This document shows, piece after piece, positions 23,170 to 28,434 of a stretch of 28,434 bases of DNA. A program made the translations under genes and the position numbers. The DNA lies in assembly GCA_002478145.1 (NCBI GenBank), contig DLMI01000166.1:1-28434 (forward strand), read 5' to 3'. Numbering within the stretch: position 1 is the stretch's first letter; every line of letters starts with the position of its first letter. Source of the DNA: Acidobacteria bacterium UBA7540. GTDB taxonomy: Bacteria > Acidobacteriota > Terriglobia > UBA7540. The notes under the pieces are model-generated. The model had not been told where the DNA came from. It saw only the letters and a program-made list of their open reading frames with translations, and made no database searches.

Positions 23170-23211
23170 GTAGGGCCGGTCCCGTCCCGCCATGGCGGGA
23201 GGCGGCCCTAC
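23170..23211. repeat. REP-like palindrome
   Basis: GTAGGGCCG (23170-23178) pairs with CGGCCCTAC (23203-23211), and inside is a perfect 16-bp palindrome TCCCGCCATGGCGGGA (23185-23200). It lies just after the nitroreductase stop, where it could stabilise the mRNA end. It shares gtaggg/ccctac ends with the element at 11975-12022. Confidence 0.75.
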
Positions 23212-23234
23212 GGTACGATCGTGTTACTTGCCCC

Positions 23235-24158
23235 ATGGGCCAAACTGTTCCAAGTCAAGCCATCCCACCGCCCGTCCCCGGCGGAGCACCCGCCGCCAGG
23301 GGCCTTATCGCGAAGCTCCGCACCACGCTCGAAATGATAAAGTTCGAGCACTCGATCTTCGCCCTGCCGTTTGCGCTCACGGGGGCCATGCTGGCGGTGC
23401 GCGGCTGGCCCACCTGGCGACAGGTGCTCTGGCTGATTGTAGCCATGGTAGGCGCGCGCAGCGCCGCAATGACCTTTAATCGCATCGCCGACCTGAAATT
23501 GGACGCGCTCAACCCGCGCACCCGGATGCGCCCCTTGCCCAGCGGGCAAATCAGCTTGCGGTTTGCCCTGAGCTTCACGTTGCTTTCCGGCGCGCTGCTG
23601 GTGTTGGCCGCCCACGAACTGAATCCCCTGGCGTTCAAGCTTTCACCCCTGGCGCTCGCCGTCCTGGTCGCTTATTCTTATACCAAGCGCTTTACCGTAC
23701 TCTCCCATGTGGTTTTGGGATCTTGTCTGGGGATGTCGCCGATCGCCGCCTGGATTGCCTTGCGGGGCGAGGTGAGCCTAAGCGTTTTGCTGTTGGGCGG
23801 GGCGGTCACCTTGTGGACGGCTGGCTTCGACATCATCTACGCGTGCCAGGACGTGGATTTCGACCACGCCCTCGGACTCCACTCCGTCCCAAGGCGCTAC
23901 GGGATCACGGCGGCTCTCTATGCATCCGCAGTCCTTCACGTGCTGATGCTTGTCCTGCTGGTGACGGTAGCCCGGATGGAGAATCTGGGATGGATCGCGC
24001 TGGTGGGCTTGCTGTTCGTGGCTGCTTTGCTGACTTACGAACACGCCCTCGTCAAACCCTCTGACCTATCCCGCGTGAATGCTGCCTTCTTCAATGTGAA
24101 CGGATACATCAGCGTTCTATTCTTTGTCACCTGGGCCGCGGACATATTGATTCATTGA
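23235..24158 (+). CDS. mqnP: UbiA-family prenyltransferase, menaquinone type (MqnP)
   Basis: A 307-residue membrane prenyltransferase that attaches a polyprenyl chain to the aromatic ring precursor. About eight hydrophobic segments are seen. The first Asp-rich motif is NRIADLKLDALNPRTRMRPL, the second DVDFDHALGLHSVP; both bind the Mg-diphosphate. NRIAD rather than the classical NDxxD, with FEHSIFALPFAL near the start, fits the MqnP branch of the futalosine pathway more than 4-hydroxybenzoate prenyltransferases. The presence of mqnE downstream supports this. The ATG at 23235 has no clear Shine-Dalgarno. Confidence 0.92.
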   Translation: MGQTVPSQAIPPPVPGGAPAARGLIAKLRTTLEMIKFEHSIFALPFALTGAMLAVRGWPTWRQVLWLIVAMVGARSAAMTFNRIADLKLDALNPRTRMRPLPSGQISLRFALSFTLLSGALLVLAAHELNPLAFKLSPLALAVLVAYSYTKRFTVLSHVVLGSCLGMSPIAAWIALRGEVSLSVLLLGGAVTLWTAGFDIIYACQDVDFDHALGLHSVPRRYGITAALYASAVLHVLMLVLLVTVARMENLGWIALVGLLFVAALLTYEHALVKPSDLSRVNAAFFNVNGYISVLFFVTWAADILIH

Positions 24159-24282
24159 TTCATTGGGTCATTGCTTCATTGAACGCGCATGGAGAGCAGG
24201 CCGGAGAAAGCAACTGACGACCGACCACGGACAACGGACCGCTCTTCAATGAATCAACGAATCAATGATTCAATGAGTCAAT
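24146..24282. repeat. Inverted repeat with 38-bp arms made of ttcattga units
   Basis: Arms 24146-24183 and 24245-24282 match as reverse complements at 32 of 38 positions, and each arm consists of imperfect ttcattga units. The left arm overlaps the last codons of the mqnP gene, and the right arm ends at the 3' end of the small minus-strand gene, so it could act as a two-way terminator for converging transcripts. Confidence 0.8.
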
Positions 24283-24549
24283 CTACTGGAGTCTGTGTGG
24301 GAACCCGATTTCCTTGAAGATCAGGGAATCGAAGATGGCAAGAACGTGCTTGCGATAGGCCAAAATGCGAGCCACCGTCCCTTGGTACACAGGGTCGTGA
24401 TCGGCGAGGCGCTGCCACTGGGCCAGAACGTGGGCTGGCACATCGATGTCTTCCCGCAGTTTTTGGATGGGATGGCCGCGCAGAAAGAGGCCATAGAAGA
24501 ATGCCGCCTCGTCCTGCGGTTCGGCGAAACTGTAATTGGTCCACTCCAT
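24283..24549 (-). CDS. Small conserved hypothetical protein
   Basis: An 88-residue protein convergent with mqnP and divergent from mqnE. I recognise no named domain. The segment LFLRGHPIQKLREDIDVPAHVLAQWQRL has helix-turn-helix-like spacing, suggesting a small DNA-binding protein, followed by a helical end AYRKHVLAIFDSLIFKEI. The ATG at 24549 gives the start MEWTNYSF; a TTG at 24573 is less likely and neither has a good ribosome binding site. I recall similar proteins in acidobacterial genomes, but that is from memory only. Confidence 0.6.
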   Translation of the reverse strand: MEWTNYSFAEPQDEAAFFYGLFLRGHPIQKLREDIDVPAHVLAQWQRLADHDPVYQGTVARILAYRKHVLAIFDSLIFKEIGFPHRLQ

Positions 24550-24781
24550 AGGCTCTCGAGCTTCAAAAGTCAAATTCTAAGCTGAATAATCGCGGCGCGC
24601 CACAGATTTTGTGTCGCGGTCCCGCCTTCGCGAATCACAACCATAAAGCCTTTGTCAAGTCCTATTGAGTATCCATGCGGGTTTGAAGCAGGTGTTCAGA
24701 GCAAGATTAATGCCAGATTCGGAATGGCCTCCGAATTGCTCGGCCACCGGCCGGTTGCAATCCAGGTGTTTGGCCGATACA

Positions 24782-25933
24782 ATGCATTTTGGCCATATGC
24801 TCCCAGGCGCACTCCGCATAGAAGACTCGAAGCTTCACCCTATCGCCGAAAAGGTTTGGGCGGGCGAGCGTCTCAGTTTCAACGAGGGTGTTACGCTCTA
24901 CGAATCGGGCGACCTGCTCGCCCTCGGTTACCTTGCCAACCACGTGCGCGAGAAACTGCACGGGAAGCGGACCTATTTCAACGTCAATCGGCACCTCAAC
25001 CCAACGAATGTGTGCGTGGCCAGTTGCCGGCTCTGCGCCTTCGGCCGCAAGCCCGACGCGCCCGCCGCTTACACGATGGCCCTCGAGGAAGCCTTTCGCA
25101 TCGCTGGCGAGGGCTGGTCCGAGGCGGTAACAGAATTCCACATCGTCGGCGGCCTCCATCCCGACCTGCCGTTCCAGTACTACGTGGACCTGATTCGGGG
25201 GCTAAAGGAAAGGTTTCCGACCGTACACTTAAAAGCTTTCACGGCGGTCGAGATCGGCTACTTCGCGCATATTACGCAAATGCCGATTCGAGATATCCTG
25301 GAGAAGTTCAAGGAAGCGGGGCTGAGCTCGCTGCCGGGCGGCGGCGCGGAGATTTTTGCTCCGGAAGTGCGCCGGGTAATCTGCGACCACAAGATCGGCG
25401 CCTACACGTGGCTGAAGGTGCATCGCCTCGCGCACGAGCTGGGTCTCGAATCGAACGCCACAATGCTCTACGGCCACATCGAATCCTCGCAGGACCGCGT
25501 TGACCATCTGCTGCAATTGCGCAACCTCCAGGACGAGACTCACGGCTTCCAAACCTTCATCCCGCTGGCCTTTCACCCCGCCAACACCGAACTCGGCAAA
25601 CGCGTCCCCCACACCGAGACTTCCGGCTTCATGGATCTGAAGAACGTCGCCGTCGCCCGCCTCCTGCTCGATAACTTTCCCCACATCAAGGCCTACTGGA
25701 TCATGATGACGCCGCGCGTGGCGCAGGTGGCCCTGCGCTTCGGCGCCGATGACCTGGATGGGACGGTGGTGGAAGAGAAGATTTATCACGACGCCGGCGC
25801 CAAGACCCCCCAGGCCATGACCCGCCAGCAGATCATCCGGTTGATCTGCGAAGCCGGCCAGGAACCCTTCGAGAGAGACACTCTCTACCGCCCCGTCGCC
25901 CGCACGGAGACTACCGTCGCTGTGCAGGTGTGA
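24782..25933 (+). CDS. mqnE: Aminofutalosine synthase MqnE (radical SAM)
   Basis: A 383-residue radical SAM enzyme that joins SAM to 3-enolpyruvylbenzoate to make aminofutalosine, an early step of the futalosine menaquinone pathway. The [4Fe-4S] ligands are C78, C82 and C85 in CVASCRLCAF. HIVGGLHPDLPF and GGGAEIFAPEVR are typical of the MqnE/MqnC/CofH group, and NVNRHLNPTN favours MqnE. The ATG at 24782 or one at 24797 may be the start; neither has a Shine-Dalgarno. The frame is open further upstream (to a TTG at 24665), but that part has no homology. With ubiX and mqnP it makes a partial pathway cluster; mqnA, mqnB, mqnC and mqnD are not here. Confidence 0.92.
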   Translation: MHFGHMLPGALRIEDSKLHPIAEKVWAGERLSFNEGVTLYESGDLLALGYLANHVREKLHGKRTYFNVNRHLNPTNVCVASCRLCAFGRKPDAPAAYTMALEEAFRIAGEGWSEAVTEFHIVGGLHPDLPFQYYVDLIRGLKERFPTVHLKAFTAVEIGYFAHITQMPIRDILEKFKEAGLSSLPGGGAEIFAPEVRRVICDHKIGAYTWLKVHRLAHELGLESNATMLYGHIESSQDRVDHLLQLRNLQDETHGFQTFIPLAFHPANTELGKRVPHTETSGFMDLKNVAVARLLLDNFPHIKAYWIMMTPRVAQVALRFGADDLDGTVVEEKIYHDAGAKTPQAMTRQQIIRLICEAGQEPFERDTLYRPVARTETTVAVQV

Positions 25934-25939
25934 GGTTTG

Positions 25940-26287
25940 TCAGCCTTCGACAAACGCCTTTAGCCTGGCAAGCGCTTGATCCCACTGCTCGGACACGAGG
26001 TCGAGGTATTCCTTAACTCCTTCAATCGGCTGCGGATCAAATTCGAATAAGCTCTCGCGACCCGCACGAACGCTGTGCACAATTCCTACACTCTCCAAGG
26101 CTCGAAGATGCTTGGTGATCGCCTGCCGGGTCAGCTTGGACCCCTTGGTTAGCTGAGAGATCGAATAGGGCTGGCCCCTACAGAGCTTCGCAACCAGCGA
26201 TAGCCTTGTCTCATCGCCTAGCGCAGCAAAGAGGGCTGCAGGGGCCCGCGGTTTGGCACCCATGCCGCTACGGTTTTTGTGTGACAT
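25940..26287 (-). CDS. ArsR-family transcriptional regulator
   Basis: A 115-residue winged-helix regulator. ALFAALGDETRLSLVAKLC is the family start, and the helix-turn-helix is SISQLTKGSKLTRQAITKHLRALESVGIV (about 47-75), followed by the beta wing RAGRESLFEFD. No Cys-x-Cys metal site is seen, so it is probably not a metal sensor. The C-terminal LDLVSEQWDQALARLKAFVE matches the branch that is coupled to SRPBCC proteins. Its start overlaps the end of the SRPBCC gene by 20 bp on the same strand, giving one operon. Confidence 0.92.
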   Translation of the reverse strand: MSHKNRSGMGAKPRAPAALFAALGDETRLSLVAKLCRGQPYSISQLTKGSKLTRQAITKHLRALESVGIVHSVRAGRESLFEFDPQPIEGVKEYLDLVSEQWDQALARLKAFVEG

Positions 26288-26720
26288 GGCTCTCGATGTT
26301 CTTCATCTGCTCTGTCCAACCGCCGTCATTCATGCGGAATGCTTCGAGTCGGCGGTCGCTCGGGATTTTGTCGAAGCCGGACTCTGTGAGCAGCAGCAGT
26401 GTGCCGCTCGTGGTCTTCTCCAGCCTGAACTCGACGAGCGTGGGCGTCTCCTTCGAATAATCGATTTTGGAATCTACGCCATAGGGATGCCAGGTGAAGG
26501 AAAAGAGTCGCTCGGGTTCCATTTTCTGCACGACGGCCTCCCATTTGAGATGCTCGTAGCCAGGGTAGGTAATATGGCCACGCGAGATCTGACCAGGTAC
26601 GAAGGGGCCATCTAATTTCACGCGAAACCACTCGCCGAATTCGCGGTGATCCGTCAGGGCGCGCCAGACCCGCGAAACTGACGCCTTAAGCTCAATGCGC
26701 TTCTCGATACGGTCATTCAT
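26268..26720 (-). CDS. SRPBCC (AHSA1-like) domain protein
   Basis: A 150-residue single START-like domain: IEKRIELKASVSRVWRALTD, FGEWFRVKLDGPFVPGQ, RLFSFTWHPY and the terminal helix GGWTEQMKNIESHV. Such proteins bind hydrophobic ligands or assist Hsp90-like functions; the role is unproven. The ATG at 26720, with GGAGG 9 bp upstream, is preferred over an in-frame TTG that abuts the GGAGG. It is first in a two-gene operon with the ArsR regulator, a common pairing. Confidence 0.9.
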   Translation of the reverse strand: MNDRIEKRIELKASVSRVWRALTDHREFGEWFRVKLDGPFVPGQISRGHITYPGYEHLKWEAVVQKMEPERLFSFTWHPYGVDSKIDYSKETPTLVEFRLEKTTSGTLLLLTESGFDKIPSDRRLEAFRMNDGGWTEQMKNIESHVTQKP

Positions 26721-26811
26721 AATAAGCAACCTCCGGGTTGCATATTAGCGTAGTTCTGTTGAAGAAGCAACCGTGAGTTGCACCACCAAGAAAGGGAGGG
26801 GATTGGGTCTT

Positions 26812-26865
26812 CCCTCTCCCAAGGGGAGAGGGTGGACCGCGACGGCGCTTTCACGAGCCGTCGCG
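26812..26865. repeat. Two hairpins of the ccctctccc intergenic repeat
   Basis: CCCTCTCCC/GGGGAGAGGG closes at 26812-26832, and CGCGACGGC (26838-26846) pairs with GCCGTCGCG (26857-26865). The following ccgggtgaggggtc completes a pattern widespread in environmental genomes. No gene is seen in 26721-27005. Confidence 0.65.
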
Positions 26866-26961
26866 GGCCGGGTGAGGGGTCACTTGCACGGGGCGGAGGG
26901 GTCGAAGTTTAACTTAGAACTGCTCCCCCTCGTGCGCGATGAAGTAGAGAAGGAGTTCGAC

Positions 26962-26967
26962 TATAAT
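26962..26967 (+). promoter_or_regulatory. -10 element upstream of the symporter
   Basis: A perfect TATAAT at 26962-26967, 38 bp before the ATG. No good -35 box is seen at the usual distance, so either an activator is needed or the match is chance. Confidence 0.35.
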
Positions 26968-27005
26968 GCCAACGGAGCAGCACAGATTCGCGCGAGCGTG
27001 CTTAG

Positions 27006-28385
27006 ATGAAAACCAAGATCCTGTTCCTGGCCGTCGCCACCTTCACGTTGGCGGCCACCCTCAGCGTCGTAAGCCATTACTTCACCCCGCTGCCTGCCAT
27101 CCTCCTGCTCACGGTTCGATGGATCGGCATGGTGACTCTCGTCATCTACGCCCTCTACAAGCGCTCGCTCACTACGTGGATCCTGGTGGCGATGGTCATC
27201 GGTGCGGCGGTCGGTCACGATTGGCCGCGCGTTGCCCTCCACCTGCGCGTGCTCAGCATGATTTTTCTGCGGCTCATTCGAGCCATCATCGCGCCGCTGC
27301 TCTTCGGCACGCTCGTCAGCGGCATCGCTGCACACTCCGACCTGAAGAAGGTGGGGCGCATGGGCGTCAAGGCAATCGTCTATTTCGAGGTGGTCACCAC
27401 CTTTGCGCTGTTCATCGGACTTGCCGCCATCAACCTCAGCAAGGCGGGCGCAGGGGTGCAGTTGCCGCCGCCCAGCGGCGAAACGCTTCAGGTCCAGCGG
27501 CTGTCTGCCACGGAAACCATCCTGCATATCTTCCCCGAGAACCTGGCGAAGTCCGTTTCGGAAGGCCAGATACTCCAGGTGGTGGTGTTCAGCATCCTGT
27601 TGGGCATCGCCCTGGCCATGGTGGGCGAGGAGCGTCGTCGGCCGCTGCTGAACCTTGCCGAAAGCCTCTCCGAGACGATGTTCAAGTTCACTAATCTGGT
27701 CATGTACCTCGCTCCGCTCGCCGTGGGCGCGGCCATCGCCTATACGGTGGGCAGCACCGGCATGGGCGTCCTGTTCAACCTCGCCAAGCTGCTGCTCACC
27801 CTCTACGTCGCGCTGCTGGTTTTCATTCTTGGAGTGCTGTTGCCGGTCGCGCTGCTGGTGCGGGTGCCGCTGAAGAAGTTCATTGCGGCTGTGGCGGAGC
27901 CGGTTTCCATTGCCTTTGGAACCTCGAGTTCCGAGGCCGCCCTGCCGCGCGCCATGGAAGCGATGGAAGCGATCGGCGTGCCGCGGCCGGTAGTGGCCTT
28001 CGTCATGCCGACCGGCTACAGCTTTAACCTCGACGGCAGTACGCTCTATCTCTCGCTGGCGTCGATCTTCGTGGCGCAAGCCGCTGGCATGCATCTCACC
28101 CTGGGCCGGCAACTGCTCCTCATGCTCACGCTCATGCTGACCAGCAAGGGGGTTGCGGGCGTCTCCCGGGCAGCCATCGTCATCCTTCTCGGAACTGCGG
28201 GGTCGTTCGGCCTGCCAACGGAGCCGATCTTCATTCTGCTCGGTATCGACCAATTGATGGATATGGCGCGCACCTCGGTCAATGTGCTGGGCAACTGCCT
28301 GGCCACCGTCGTGGTCGCGCGCTGGGAGGGCGATTTCGGAAAAGAGCAGCCCTCGCCAGTCGTGTTGAACGTGGTTGCCGGCTAA
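27006..28385 (+). CDS. Dicarboxylate/amino acid:cation symporter (DAACS family)
   Basis: A 459-residue secondary transporter of the GltPh/DctA family that takes up acidic amino acids or C4-dicarboxylates. Re-entrant loop HP1 is FGTSSSEAALPRAME; the TM7 cation motif is PTGYSFNLDGSTLYL (NLDGS in place of NMDGT). The TM8 motif DQLMDMARTSVNVLGN keeps D419, R422, T423 and N426, but position 430 is Asn where GltPh has the sodium-binding D405. D419 aligns with the GltPh Asp that binds the substrate amino group, favouring an amino acid. An extra N-terminal hydrophobic pair (1-50) makes it slightly longer than average. No Shine-Dalgarno is clear. Confidence 0.93.
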   Translation: MKTKILFLAVATFTLAATLSVVSHYFTPLPAILLLTVRWIGMVTLVIYALYKRSLTTWILVAMVIGAAVGHDWPRVALHLRVLSMIFLRLIRAIIAPLLFGTLVSGIAAHSDLKKVGRMGVKAIVYFEVVTTFALFIGLAAINLSKAGAGVQLPPPSGETLQVQRLSATETILHIFPENLAKSVSEGQILQVVVFSILLGIALAMVGEERRRPLLNLAESLSETMFKFTNLVMYLAPLAVGAAIAYTVGSTGMGVLFNLAKLLLTLYVALLVFILGVLLPVALLVRVPLKKFIAAVAEPVSIAFGTSSSEAALPRAMEAMEAIGVPRPVVAFVMPTGYSFNLDGSTLYLSLASIFVAQAAGMHLTLGRQLLLMLTLMLTSKGVAGVSRAAIVILLGTAGSFGLPTEPIFILLGIDQLMDMARTSVNVLGNCLATVVVARWEGDFGKEQPSPVVLNVVAG

Positions 28386-28411
28386 GGCACCGTCGGCACA
28401 GACATCACAAG

Positions 28412-28424
28412 GAAGCTGTGAAAG
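28412..28424. repeat. Possible further copy of the gaagctgtgaaa repeat at the window edge
   Basis: gaagctgtgaaa here matches the core of the nested element at 13521-13532 (and its inverted copy at 13665-13676). The window ends 10 bp later, so whether the rest of the element is present cannot be seen. Confidence 0.35.
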
Positions 28425-28434
28425 AATTGGCGGA

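Noticed and set aside
26961..28253. 430-codon minus-strand frame opposite the symporter
   Set aside because: Rich in Gln, Glu, His and Arg because it is the reverse of membrane codons; no support as a gene.

Overview
The window reads as a chromosomal segment of a GC-rich bacterium, most likely an acidobacterium (Acidobacteriota). This is an inference from gene content: a Tat-exported oxidoreductase and isomerase pair, a FecR/DUF6600-like aromatic-rich secreted protein, the futalosine route to menaquinone, a lone larB, and intergenic gaps crowded with short inverted repeats. There is no 16S gene or other phylogenetic marker. I saw no tRNA, rRNA, CRISPR array or complete insertion sequence.

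Layout, left to right. (1) 1-2908: the 5' end of an unidentified minus-strand gene, then two plus-strand Tat-signal proteins, a Gfo/Idh/MocA oxidoreductase and a TIM-barrel sugar isomerase/epimerase. (2) 2959-7288, minus strand: glycogen branching enzyme glgB followed by a two-gene AbiE-like (type IV) toxin-antitoxin or abortive-infection module. A perfect 28-bp palindrome, framed by a second inverted repeat, lies at the antitoxin start. (3) 7676-9826: a large secreted FecR-domain protein with a Trp/Tyr-rich middle and a Gly/Ser-rich tail. (4) 10425-11390: an orphan protein with a HEPN-like R-x4-H motif, preceded by three degenerate 23-bp repeats. (5) 11544-15033, minus strand: a HicB-like antitoxin, a broken second HicB copy, and an NtrC-type regulator with its membrane histidine kinase; regulator and kinase are separated by a nested inverted-repeat element. 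(6) 15370-18112: a class V aminotransferase and serA, a likely serine operon behind a good sigma-70 promoter. (7) 18212-19897: an EVE-domain protein facing a RelE/ParE toxin-antitoxin pair, then larB. (8) 20224-25933: a membrane-anchored helical-repeat protein, then a quinone-centred run of ubiX, a VKOR-like oxidase, a SagB-type nitroreductase, a UbiA/MqnP prenyltransferase, a small conserved protein on the other strand, and mqnE. (9) 25940-28385: an ArsR and SRPBCC pair, and a DAACS-family symporter.

How the genes may work together. UbiX, MqnP and MqnE belong to menaquinone synthesis, and VKOR-type enzymes pass electrons from disulfide formation to quinone, so makers and a user of menaquinone sit side by side. 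Three toxin-antitoxin or defence-like modules (AbiE, HicB, RelE) and one HEPN-like orphan are scattered singly among housekeeping genes, with no surrounding island visible. Almost every long intergenic gap holds an inverted repeat whose arms are themselves low-complexity. That recurring architecture, the palindromic operator of the AbiE-like locus, and two possible leaderless promoters are the most notable signals.
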